The notes beneath the pieces were generated by a model. It was not told the origin of the DNA. It saw only the letters and a list, made by a program, of their open reading frames with translations, and ran no database searches. DNA of 64,000 nucleotides. Source: Dysgonomonas hofstadii. Lineage in GTDB: Bacteria > Bacteroidota > Bacteroidia > Bacteroidales > Dysgonomonadaceae. The DNA is taken from assembly GCF_014196915.1 (NCBI RefSeq), contig NZ_JACIEP010000005.1, forward strand, positions 124,001 through 188,000, given 5' to 3'. The translations under genes were made by a program, and so were the position numbers. Numbering within the stretch: the stretch's first letter is position 1; every line of letters starts with the position of its first letter. Below are positions 9,099 to 17,105 of the stretch, piece by piece.

Positions 9099-9611
9099 AT
9101 GAACAAAGCTGCTAAGCAAACACTAGAAGACAATTTGGTTCAATTACAGGGGAATATGTTGAACTTTGCACTAAAACTTACGTCAGATATGGAAGATGCT
9201 CAGGATTTGACGCAGGAGACAACGTTGAAAGCATTAAATAATATTGATAAATATTATAATAATGTGAATTTTAAGGGCTGGGTATTTACAATTATGCACA
9301 ATTTATTCGTTAATAATTACAGACGAGCCATACGCAATCAGACTATAGTTGATCAGACGGAGAATCTTTATCATTTAAATTTACCACAGGATTCAGGGCT
9401 TGATACACCTGAAGGCTCCTTCGCTTATTCTGAAATAACAAAAGTTTTGAATGGTTTTTCGGAAGAATATAAGGTGCCATTTTCATTACATGTATCTGGC
9501 TATAAATATGAAGAGATAGCTGAAAAATTATCATTGCCATTAGGTACTGTAAAGAGCCGTATATTCTTTGCCCGGAAAAGATTACAGGAAATACTGAAGG
9601 ATTACAGGTAA
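9099..9611 (+). CDS. ECF-type RNA polymerase sigma factor
   Basis: 170 residues from ATG 9099 (an in-frame ATG at 9063 would add 12). Region 2 is seen in ALKLTSDMEDAQDLTQET and FKGWVFTIMHNLFVNNYRR, which contacts core enzyme and the -10 element; region 4 is YKYEEIAEKLSLPLGTVKSR, a helix-turn-helix for the -35 element. No anti-sigma factor or SusC/D genes are beside it, so it is not the usual polysaccharide-locus FecI type; it more resembles the stand-alone ECF factors with short leaders known in Bacteroidales. A strong hairpin terminator follows at 9755-9804. Targets unknown. Confidence 0.9.
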   Translation: MNKAAKQTLEDNLVQLQGNMLNFALKLTSDMEDAQDLTQETTLKALNNIDKYYNNVNFKGWVFTIMHNLFVNNYRRAIRNQTIVDQTENLYHLNLPQDSGLDTPEGSFAYSEITKVLNGFSEEYKVPFSLHVSGYKYEEIAEKLSLPLGTVKSRIFFARKRLQEILKDYR

Positions 9612-9754
9612 ATATATAAAGTCTTCAAATAAATTCATTTACACACTACTATCTTTTATTTGCACATACATAAATTCATTCACAACAACTGCAAATTTAT
9701 TTAGGGAGGATGTGCAAAAACAAAATCCGCATACAAAATAAATAATAGATTATT

Positions 9755-9804
9755 AAATAGGGAGAAGTAAATAGTTCTTATACAGAATTTGCTTTCCCCT
9801 ATTT
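9755..9804 (+). terminator. Terminator after the ECF sigma gene
   Basis: Long imperfect hairpin with 18-base arms (9755-9772 with 9787-9804), AAATAGGG pairing with CCCTATTT at the base. Intergenic 9612-10046 holds only this and the hairpin at 9907-9935. Confidence 0.55.
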
Positions 9805-9906
9805 ATATTTATCTAAACTGATGATTCTTTTTTTTACTTAAAATTGTGATTGTTAAGGAAAAATGCAGAATATAATCAATCGTTTGTATGGCGTGTATAC
9901 AAAAAA

Positions 9907-9935
9907 GAAGTCCGCAACATCACATCGCAGACTTC
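9907..9935 (-). terminator. Terminator for the minus-strand kinase fusion gene
   Basis: GAAGTCCGC ... GCAGACTTC hairpin; read on the minus strand it is followed by six T residues (plus 9901-9906), a standard intrinsic terminator about 110 bases past the stop at 10047. Confidence 0.65.
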
Positions 9936-10046
9936 CATAACCTTAACACAAACTTTACAAAACTACACATTATTATAACGAAATAGTTTAGAAAATGTTC
10001 TGAAAACAAAAGTTAAATAATGATATTTGTTGTGAAACTGTTTGTG

Positions 10047-11186
10047 TCATATGTCGCTTCTGCGGATACGTATCTGTATCGCATTTTCCAAAGGAGTTTC
10101 GCTTATAAAAGTCAGATATCCGCCGCCCCCGGCTCCGCTGAGTTTCCAGCCCAGGGCTTTATCCTTATATTTATTCAATACTTCAAATATTTCCTTGTTG
10201 ACCATGTGCGGGTACATTGCTATTTGCGCTTCAAAACTTTTGCGAATAGCTTTTCCTAAATTAGATATGTCTTTTTTTAATAGTGCGTTCCAGCATTCTG
10301 CGGCAGCAAGGCTAAGATTTTTTGCATTTTCTTTATTTATATTTGTATACGAAAGCACATCGTAATCATCATGGCGGGGATAGAGAGGGATAAGCCATAA
10401 ACGGTTTTCCAGCCAATTCAGCAATTCATTATCATGTATACTTTCTATTTTCGAAGGCCAGAAATTTCCATCATAATGAAGATAGTTAAGGCCGGGTAAA
10501 ACTATTCCTAATGAATCCTGTGACCCACTTATATATTTCGTTCCTGGAGGATTCTCGAAACAGAAAAGAGTCATGGCTAGTTTTTCTTTGTCTCCGCTGG
10601 GTATGTCGACCTGCCATAGCTCGATCGCTTTTTTTCGGGAACTGGTAGACATGCCGCTCCTGTCATTAAATTCATAATCGGGTTCTATTGATATAGTCAA
10701 CACGGGTCCCGGGTATAAACTGCTGACATTAGGCTGATCGAGCCAGCCCCCAGCCAGGTCTATGCGGTATGGAATTCTACATTCTTCCCTTAAAGATGTT
10801 GTAGAACGCGAAGGTAAACTGGCATGAGGAACTCGTTTACTGACAATATATTCAATACCAAGTTCTTTACATAACTCTTCTTTGAGGGTACTATGCCCGT
10901 CACTGTTTACGAAGAAAATATCGGGTTTTAAATTTTTTATCTCTTCTAAAAAATCAATAAGGCCATTCCCCTTGTTAATCCATGCATCTTTTACAAATCT
11001 GAGAGACGATATCATATAGAGCCGTTCCTGTTCATTGTTAAACGTTTTTCGGGCTTTTAACTTGCTTATAGTATCATCCGATCCTATGCCAACATATAAG
11101 TCACCATGCCGGGAAGCTTCCTCAAAAAAAGCTACATGGCCACTGTGAAGCATATCATAGCATCCGCTTACAAAAACTTTTTTCAT
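10047..11186 (-). CDS. Fused cytidylyltransferase-like and GHMP-kinase-like protein
   Basis: 379 residues with two parts. Residues 1 to about 130 are a nucleotidyltransferase of the cytidylyltransferase superfamily: GCYDMLHSGH (H14-S-G-H17) is the nucleotide-binding signature. Residues about 133-379 look like a GHMP sugar kinase: motif 1 RIPYRIDLAGGWLD at 137-150 and motif 3 GWKLSGAGGGGYLTF at 346-360. The middle phosphate loop is altered (PPGTKYISGSQDSLGI rather than PxGxGLGSSA). A bifunctional sugar activation role (phosphorylation plus nucleotidyl transfer) is an inference by analogy with HldE, which instead uses a PfkB-type kinase. Monocistronic; no capsule or LPS genes adjoin it. Confidence 0.8.
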   Translation of the reverse strand: MKKVFVSGCYDMLHSGHVAFFEEASRHGDLYVGIGSDDTISKLKARKTFNNEQERLYMISSLRFVKDAWINKGNGLIDFLEEIKNLKPDIFFVNSDGHSTLKEELCKELGIEYIVSKRVPHASLPSRSTTSLREECRIPYRIDLAGGWLDQPNVSSLYPGPVLTISIEPDYEFNDRSGMSTSSRKKAIELWQVDIPSGDKEKLAMTLFCFENPPGTKYISGSQDSLGIVLPGLNYLHYDGNFWPSKIESIHDNELLNWLENRLWLIPLYPRHDDYDVLSYTNINKENAKNLSLAAAECWNALLKKDISNLGKAIRKSFEAQIAMYPHMVNKEIFEVLNKYKDKALGWKLSGAGGGGYLTFISETPLENAIQIRIRRSDI

Positions 11187-11283
11187 TGTATTATCTCATA
11201 TCTTTTATTGCAGTAAAAATAAGCAACTTTTATCATTTATCCGATATAAGTATGATACTTTTCATATTTAATTAAAATCTGAC

Positions 11284-11313
11284 AATTGAAAATCGCCGAA
11301 GCGTAGGCGAGGT
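11284..11313 (+). repeat. 30-bp palindromic unit (diverged)
   Basis: Begins AATTGAAAATCG and ends GTAGGCGAGGT; the same subtype as the unit at 15972-16001. It lies in the 362-bp intergenic region 11187-11548, which also contains a CCTGACAAACCTGACAGATT block (11336-11356) that recurs at 48707-48726 and a more degenerate 30-bp unit at 11396-11425 (minus orientation relative to this one). No gene is seen there. Confidence 0.6.
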
Positions 11314-11502
11314 AAACTCGTTACTGTTTCGAAAAACCTGACAAACCTGACAGATTCTTACTATTTTTTCAAAGAACTCTTTTTATTAGTGTATTGTCTC
11401 GCCCACACTTCAGCGATTGTTGTTTAATCTATTAATTAATCTATTCACAGATTATGTCCTATAGATAAATTTTCCAAATATTCATCATATAAAAAAAATA
11501 TG

Positions 11503-11510
11503 TACTTTTG
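11503..11510 (+). promoter_or_regulatory. -7 element of the S9 peptidase gene
   Basis: TACTTTTG matches TAnnTTTG, 39 bases before ATG 11549. It makes the upstream TTG at 11519 an unlikely start. Confidence 0.45.
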
Positions 11511-11548
11511 GTCAAATATTGCTAACAGGATATAAAACATTCTTAATT

Positions 11549-13972
11549 ATGAAAAAACTAACGTTATTGATTTTAATTTTAGGCGTTCTGTCTTCTCATC
11601 TTACGGCACAGGAAGATCTGGTATATCAAAAACCTCCAAAAGAAATTCTTGAACTGGCTGATTTTGAAAGGGCTCCATCTTTGTCGATGGATAGTAAGCG
11701 TACAAAAATGTTATTCTCATATAGAAATACATATAAAACACTGGCACAACTGGCAGAAAAAGAAATGAGGCTGGCAGGATTGAGAATTAATCCTAAAACG
11801 AATATATCTAGTACTGTAACATACTCTAATAATTTAAAATATAAGCTTTTCGATGAAATTGAAGCAAAGCAGGTACAGGGGCTTCCTGAAAATGCACAGA
11901 TAAGCAATCTAAGCTGGTCTCCGGACGAAACAAAGGTTGCTTTTACCAATACTACCGGTACCGGAGTAGAATTATGGTATTTCGATTTTGAGACAGGTAT
12001 GGCAACCCGCTTGACAGAGGCAAATCTGAATGCCAATATGGGTAATCCTTATACATGGTTTCGTGATGGAAGTGCTTTCCTGGTGAGAATATTACCAGAG
12101 GATAAGCCGGCATTGATAGATGCAGCTCAGGCAATACCTACAGGGCCCACTGTATCAGTTAGTGAACAGGGACAAAAAGCTCAGAACCGCACATATCAGG
12201 ATTTGTTGCAAAATGCAACTGATGAAGCTAATTTTGAAACTCTGATAACATCCGAATTATATAAAGTAGATTTGTCAGGAAATAAATTATTATGGAAGAG
12301 TAAGGATTTGTATGCGGGCGAGTCTTTCTCTCCGGACGGATCATATGTGCTCATTAGGACTATTCATCGTCCATATTCCTACATTGTACCATATTACCGT
12401 TTCCCGGTCGAAACATCAGTGTATGACATTAACGGAACCCTTGTCAGTAAATTTGATGATAAGCCATTAGAAGAAGTTCTCCCTAAAGGCTTTATGGCTA
12501 CCAGTCCTGGTAAGCGCAATATTTCATGGAGATTTGACAGACCGGCTACACTTTATTGGGTAGAGGCATTAGATAAAGGAGATCCAGATGTGAAAGTTGA
12601 TTTCAGGGATGAAATTTTTGAAGTATCGGCTCCATTCACAGGGCAGCCGCTAAGCCTGGCTAAAATTATAAACCGTTTTAACGGTGTAGCGTGGGGTAGT
12701 GAAACCACTGCTATTTTGTATGATAACTGGTGGAACACCCGCAATACAAAAGTATATCTGTTCGATCCGTCAAACCCTCAGCAGAGCCCCGTTATTTTAT
12801 CCGACCGTAATTATCAGGATGTATACAGTGATCCGGGGTCTTTTGATATGAAAAGAAACGAATACGGGCGCTATATACTTAATATTGATGGAGATAAGGC
12901 CTATCTGATAGGAGAGGGTTTTACAGAAAAAGGACAGTTCCCGTTTGTTGATGAAGTGGATTTGAAGACTAAAGTAACCAAACGTCTGTATCAGTCCGGT
13001 TATACAGATAAAAAACTGGAGATAATATCTATTATGGATGTAAAACGGGGTGAATATCTGGTCAGTATACAATCTCCTACCGAATATCCTAACTATTATG
13101 TATTGAATACTAAGAAAAGAATAGCCCCGATGCCGGTTACTCATTTCGATAACCCATTCAAGAGTATTGTCAATATACACAAAGAGGTAGTTAAATATAA
13201 ACGTCCCGATGGGGTGGAACTTACCGGAACTCTTTATCTGCCAGCCGGCTATGACATGCAGAAGAAAGAAAAACTGCCCATGATCATGTGGGCTTATCCT
13301 ACCGAGTATAAAGATAAGGCCAGTGCCGGTCAGAATACAACGAATCCGAATGAATTTATATATCCGTATTATGGTTCACCGATCTATTGGGTGACACGGG
13401 GCTATGCTATATTGGACGATGCTGCATTTCCTATAGTAGGAGAAGGTGATGCCGAACCTAACGATACATTTATAGAACAGCTGGTGGCAAATGGCAAAGC
13501 TGCAATAGATGCCATTGATTCCATGGGGTATATCGATAAAAACAGAGTTGCAGTTGGCGGACACTCATATGGTGCATTTATGACTGCTAATCTGCTGACT
13601 CATTCTGACTTATTTGCAGCGGGTATTGCCCGTAGTGGTGCATACAACAGAACGTTAACCCCGTTCGGGTTTCAGGCCGAAGAGCGGAACTATTGGGAAG
13701 CCCCTGATGTTTACAACGCAATGTCTCCGTTTATGCATGCCGATAAAATGAAACATCCTCTATTGCTGATACATGGTGGGGATGATAACAATTCAGGAAC
13801 TTTCACAATGCAGAGCGAGCGTTATTTCAATGCATTGAAAGGTTTCGGCGCTCCGGCCCGCCTTGTTATCCTGCCGAAGGAAAGTCACGGTTACGCTGCT
13901 AAAGAGTCTGTCCTGCATGTTTTGTGGGAACAGGATCAATGGCTGGAAAAATATGTGAAGAATAAGAAATAA
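11549..13972 (+). CDS. Prolyl-oligopeptidase-family serine peptidase (S9), exported
   Basis: 807 residues from ATG 11549, beginning with a signal peptide (MKKLTLLILILGVLSSHLTAQ). Residues about 100-520 have the repeated short strands of an S9 beta-propeller (e.g. ISNLSWSPDETKVAFTNTTG). The C-terminal alpha/beta-hydrolase domain has the nucleophile motif GGHSYGAF (S673), Asp in HGGDDNNSG (D745) and His in KESHGYAAKE (H780). Length and motifs fit the S9D group related to plant glutamyl endopeptidase, but the cleavage preference cannot be read here. Monocistronic, with its own -7 box and a clean terminator at 13993-14026. Confidence 0.93.
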   Translation: MKKLTLLILILGVLSSHLTAQEDLVYQKPPKEILELADFERAPSLSMDSKRTKMLFSYRNTYKTLAQLAEKEMRLAGLRINPKTNISSTVTYSNNLKYKLFDEIEAKQVQGLPENAQISNLSWSPDETKVAFTNTTGTGVELWYFDFETGMATRLTEANLNANMGNPYTWFRDGSAFLVRILPEDKPALIDAAQAIPTGPTVSVSEQGQKAQNRTYQDLLQNATDEANFETLITSELYKVDLSGNKLLWKSKDLYAGESFSPDGSYVLIRTIHRPYSYIVPYYRFPVETSVYDINGTLVSKFDDKPLEEVLPKGFMATSPGKRNISWRFDRPATLYWVEALDKGDPDVKVDFRDEIFEVSAPFTGQPLSLAKIINRFNGVAWGSETTAILYDNWWNTRNTKVYLFDPSNPQQSPVILSDRNYQDVYSDPGSFDMKRNEYGRYILNIDGDKAYLIGEGFTEKGQFPFVDEVDLKTKVTKRLYQSGYTDKKLEIISIMDVKRGEYLVSIQSPTEYPNYYVLNTKKRIAPMPVTHFDNPFKSIVNIHKEVVKYKRPDGVELTGTLYLPAGYDMQKKEKLPMIMWAYPTEYKDKASAGQNTTNPNEFIYPYYGSPIYWVTRGYAILDDAAFPIVGEGDAEPNDTFIEQLVANGKAAIDAIDSMGYIDKNRVAVGGHSYGAFMTANLLTHSDLFAAGIARSGAYNRTLTPFGFQAEERNYWEAPDVYNAMSPFMHADKMKHPLLLIHGGDDNNSGTFTMQSERYFNALKGFGAPARLVILPKESHGYAAKESVLHVLWEQDQWLEKYVKNKK

Positions 13973-13992
13973 TCCGAAGAATATTGATTAAG

Positions 13993-14026
13993 AAAGGTCT
14001 GGAAATAAATTCATTTCCAGACCTTT
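13993..14026 (+). terminator. Terminator after the S9 peptidase
   Basis: Perfect hairpin, arms AAAGGTCTGGAAAT and ATTTCCAGACCTTT around a 6-base loop, followed by T-rich sequence. Confidence 0.85.
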
Positions 14027-14152
14027 TCTTTTATAAAAAAGCCCATTTCTTTGATGTTGTACTTGTATCCGGATTGAAAGTCTTGCTTTGCGAAGCATAT
14101 TGAAATATATAGAAACGATACTTATATTCTAATTCTTAAAAATATGAAATAA

Positions 14153-14184
14153 TTTGGATTTAGTTTACATGTAAACTAAATTTG
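14153..14184 (+). promoter_or_regulatory. Promoter with embedded 24-bp palindromic operator (MarR-MFS operon)
   Basis: TTTG at 14153-14156, 20 bp, TAAATTTG at 14177-14184 form an ideal Bacteroidota promoter. The spacer and the start of the -7 box are occupied by a perfect 24-bp palindrome, 14158-14181, core TAGTTTACATGTAAACTA. The first gene of the operon is a MarR regulator starting 20 bases downstream. Autoregulation by occluding the promoter is the simple inference. Confidence 0.8.
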
Positions 14185-14204
14185 CGTTGCTTTTAATTAT
14201 AGAT

Positions 14205-14654
14205 ATGAAAGAGAAAATAAAAGAACCTGACGAACAATCGGGATATTTACTCACACAGGTAACCTTTTTGAAACAACGCATTGTTAATGCCGCATTAAAG
14301 GAACTGAATATAACATATATACAGTTTATCATTCTTGCGGGAACATTTGAACTGGGAACTGAAGGCGGGATGGTAACACAGCAGGATATCTCGACAAAGC
14401 GCAGGCTGGATAAGGCTATGGTTTCGAATGTGGTAAAAACTTTAATTGAAAAAGGACTAATGCTAAAGAATACCCATCCTGTAGATAAAAGAGCTTACAC
14501 CTTGTCGTTGACAACAGCAGGAATAGAAAAGGCCAAAAAAGGAAAAGAAATCGCTTTAAAGATTGATGAATCCTTTTTCTCGGAAATAGATAAGGAAAAA
14601 TTCCGTGAATCCCTGATGATATTATTAAAAAACGACAGTAATTCGCATGAATAA
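14205..14654 (+). CDS. MarR-family transcriptional regulator
   Basis: 149 residues from ATG 14205 (a TTG at 14187 would lie at the probable transcription start). Winged helix-turn-helix: recognition region about 66-95 (TQQDISTKRRLDKAMVSNVV) and wing around HPVDKRAYTLSLTTAG. MarR dimers bind palindromes and usually let go on binding a small phenolic or drug-like ligand. The 24-bp palindrome inside its own promoter (14158-14181) is the likely operator. Its 3' end overlaps the MFS gene by 8 bases, so regulator and transporter are co-transcribed and the transporter is probably the regulated output. Confidence 0.92.
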   Translation: MKEKIKEPDEQSGYLLTQVTFLKQRIVNAALKELNITYIQFIILAGTFELGTEGGMVTQQDISTKRRLDKAMVSNVVKTLIEKGLMLKNTHPVDKRAYTLSLTTAGIEKAKKGKEIALKIDESFFSEIDKEKFRESLMILLKNDSNSHE

Positions 14655-15828
14655 TAATAAGCGCCCCCAACTGTGGACAAAGGATTTTATCCTTGTCTTT
14701 ATTTCCAATCTACTTCTCTTTTTCTCTTTCTATATGCTTATTCCGGTATTGCCGCTCTACCTGATGGAAAATCTGGGAACAAGCGGATCGGTGGCAGGTA
14801 TAGTGCTGGCGTTATATACAATATCGGCTTTGTGCATACGCCCGTTTTCAGGCTTTATGGTAGATATGTTTAGCCGCAAACCGCTATATCTGATCTGTTA
14901 CGGGCTATTCTGCGTTATTTTTGCCGGATATGTAGTAGGCACGACCTTAGTATTATTTATCATTCTGCGCATTCTTCACGGATTGGCCTTTGGCATGAGT
15001 ACGGTTAGCGGAAGCACTGTGGCTGTCGATATCATGACTTCCGAGCGGCGTGGAGAAGGTATCGGCTATTTCGGAATGGCTGCGAATATCGCGATGGCTG
15101 TGGGGCCTGTGGCCGGACTTGCCATATATAAATATTATTCCTTTGATGCCTTGTTCCTTACTGCATTATTTTCCAGCTTTATCGGGCTGATCACTATAAT
15201 TCTGATAAAACCTATAAAGAAAGAACATGTAGTGCCAAAACAAACATTGTCTCTCGACCGGTTTATCCTTCTGAAAGCACTGCCGTGTGTCGCCTTGCTT
15301 TTCATTGCCGGATTGGGCTATGGCTCTGTTTTGAATTATGTGGGTTTATATACCGAAATGGTCGATTTTCAGAGTAGTGCAGGCTGGTTCTTTGTGATTA
15401 TTGCTATCGGGATAATCTTAGCCCGTGTCTTGTCGGCCAAAGCGCTCAACAATGGGAAAATAGTATTATTAGTTAATACAGGAAGTGTTTTTCTGCTCGT
15501 TTCATTCGGGCTGTTCGCTATATGCACAAATGCTATTATGCTATACCTGATCGCTTTTTTATTGGGGATCGGCTTCGGATATATAAATCCGGCGTTCCAG
15601 ACCATGTTGATCAATCTGGCAGACCATAACCAGCGGGGAACAGCCAACGCGACTTATTTCACTTTTTGGGATCTGGGAATCGGGATCGGAACAGCTATTG
15701 GCGGAACAATTATTGAAAAACTCAATTTCGGATGGATGTATGCTATTTGTGCGGGAGCTCTTATATTGGGTATTTTATACTTTTACGCAATCTCTGCTCC
15801 GTATTTTCAGAAGAATAAACTTCGTTGA
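14647..15828 (+). CDS. MFS transporter, probable drug or metabolite efflux
   Basis: 393 residues with about 12 hydrophobic segments, the usual MFS size. The loop 2-3 signature is recognisable as GFMVDMFSRKPLYLI (GxxxDrxGrkp type), with FGMSTVSGSTVAVDIMTSERR in the fifth-helix region. In Bacteroidota this group is often annotated as arabinose-efflux-like or multidrug efflux; substrate unknown. It overlaps the MarR gene by 8 bases and shares its operator-bearing promoter, which suggests inducible export of the compound sensed by that regulator. Downstream lies repeat R1 copy B. Confidence 0.9.
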   Translation: MNNNKRPQLWTKDFILVFISNLLLFFSFYMLIPVLPLYLMENLGTSGSVAGIVLALYTISALCIRPFSGFMVDMFSRKPLYLICYGLFCVIFAGYVVGTTLVLFIILRILHGLAFGMSTVSGSTVAVDIMTSERRGEGIGYFGMAANIAMAVGPVAGLAIYKYYSFDALFLTALFSSFIGLITIILIKPIKKEHVVPKQTLSLDRFILLKALPCVALLFIAGLGYGSVLNYVGLYTEMVDFQSSAGWFFVIIAIGIILARVLSAKALNNGKIVLLVNTGSVFLLVSFGLFAICTNAIMLYLIAFLLGIGFGYINPAFQTMLINLADHNQRGTANATYFTFWDLGIGIGTAIGGTIIEKLNFGWMYAICAGALILGILYFYAISAPYFQKNKLR

Positions 15829-15918
15829 ATCTGCATTTTTATAGGATATGTTTATCTATAGAATGAGGAGTTAAAGGAGTTAAGTAACAAGTAGAAGCCC
15901 CTTTTGGCTCCCCGTGGG

Positions 15919-16090
15919 CAGGGCTGTTAAGTTCTGAAATTTATACCCTCTTTGTCATGTTGAACGGAGTGAATTGCAAATCGCCGAAGCGAAGGCGAGG
16001 CAAACATCTCTTGTAAGATAAGAGATCCTTCGTTTCGCTCAGGATGACAGCAGAAAATAACAGAACAAAGCAGAGAACTTAACAGCCCTA
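15919..16090. mobile_element. MITE-like element with TIRs and 8-bp target duplication
   Basis: Perfect 16-bp terminal inverted repeats AGGGCTGTTAAGTTCT (15920-15935) and its complement (16074-16089). CCCGTGGG stands on both sides (15911-15918 and 16091-16098) and reads as an 8-bp target-site duplication, because R1 copy A has a single comparable GC-rich block there. Inside is a GTCATGTTGAACGGAGTGAA ... TTCGTTTCGCTCAGGATGAC inverted structure, itself interrupted by a 30-bp unit (15972-16001). No transposase frame, so non-autonomous. Confidence 0.75.
15972..16001 (+). repeat. 30-bp palindromic unit (inside the MITE)
   Basis: Begins AATTGCAAATCG and ends GAAGGCGAGGC. It splits the otherwise symmetrical inner palindrome of the 15919-16090 element. 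Confidence 0.7.
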
Positions 16091-16310
16091 CCCGTGGGGG
16101 GAGAAACAGAGAGAGATAAATAAAAATTGAACTTTGCGCCTTTGCGCGAAAATCTGTCAGGAGTGTCAGGTTTTTATACTTTGTCATGCTGGAGCGAAGC
16201 GAAGCATCCAAAATATAGATCCTTTGTTCCTCAGGACGGTAAAATGAAAGATAAATAATCTGTCAGGAGTGTCAGGTTTTGGTCGAAAATGCTGCAAAAG
16301 TGTAACATTT

Positions 16311-16340
16311 GCCTCGCCTTCGCTTCGGCGATCGTTGATT
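16311..16340 (-). repeat. 30-bp palindromic unit (filled site 3)
   Basis: Plus-strand ends GCCTCGCCTTCGCTTC and CGATCGTTGATT. R1 copy A runs straight through the matching point (around 5148) with no insert. Confidence 0.78.
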
Positions 16341-16456
16341 GTAACTTTTTTGCTAATAGTAAACGCGTCAGGTTCTAGTTAAAATATTAATCGCTATACT
16401 TGGAGTAGGGTAGTAATAACTTTTAATAATTGGCAAAGAATTAATAATAATAATAT

Positions 16457-17074
16457 ATGAACAGAAATTATTTTTTTAATGTTTTAATTATTATCATATC
16501 AGCTATGGTAATAACATCATGCAATTCGGATCAAGGTAAATCTATGGATTCAAAAACAGCGATCGACATCATTCACAAACGGACAAGCATCCGTAGTTTT
16601 CACGACAGGAAAGTGTCGAAAGAACAACTGGAAACAATCGTCAGGGCTGGTATGGCTGCACCTACAGCCATGAATAAGCAACCCTGGATGTTTATTGTAA
16701 TTGAAGATAAAGAAGTGCTTCAGGCTTTGGGAAAAGATATTCCCACATCAAAAATGGTACAACAGGCTCCCGCCGCTATTATCGTTTGCGGTGATATGAA
16801 AAAAGCAGGAGAAGGCTGGTTACAGCAATACTGGATTCAGGATTGCTCGGTTGCTTCACAAAATATTCTGCTGGCGATAACTGACCTGGGGCTGGGCGGT
16901 GTCTGGACGAGTGTATATCCGGCAGAGAACAGGATGAAAATAGTATCGGAAATCCTGCATCTACCCGAACATCTTATTCCACTGAATATAATTCCGGTCG
17001 GTTATCCTGCCGAAAATAAAAGCCCGATGGATAAGTGGAAACCTGAAAATGTGCATTGGGGTGTATTCGAATGA
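16457..17074 (+). CDS. Nitroreductase-family lipoprotein
   Basis: 205 residues. Unlike the protein at 4165 it begins with a lipoprotein signal ending VITSC (C22), so it should be exported and lipid-anchored. The mature part is a nitroreductase fold: HKRTSIRSFHDRKVSKEQL, AAPTAMNKQPWMFIVIEDK, and LGLGGVWTSVYPAENRM near the C-terminus. Family members bind FMN; a lipid-anchored form needs cofactor and electrons outside the cytoplasm, which is unusual but known for Bacteroidota annotations. The next gene starts 31 bases later, likely in the same transcript. Partner and substrate unknown. Confidence 0.87.
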   Translation: MNRNYFFNVLIIIISAMVITSCNSDQGKSMDSKTAIDIIHKRTSIRSFHDRKVSKEQLETIVRAGMAAPTAMNKQPWMFIVIEDKEVLQALGKDIPTSKMVQQAPAAIIVCGDMKKAGEGWLQQYWIQDCSVASQNILLAITDLGLGGVWTSVYPAENRMKIVSEILHLPEHLIPLNIIPVGYPAENKSPMDKWKPENVHWGVFE

Positions 17075-17105
17075 AATAATTATTATTAATCTCAAAATAT
17101 TTTAT

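Larger units (their letters stand above)
15850..16380 (+). repeat. Dispersed repeat R1, copy B (interrupted twice)
   Basis: Second copy of R1, same orientation as 4879-5190. It is longer because of a MITE-like insertion at 15919-16090 and a 30-bp unit at 16311-16340. It fills most of the 628-bp gap between the MFS gene and the lipoprotein nitroreductase; no gene is visible in it. Confidence 0.8.
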
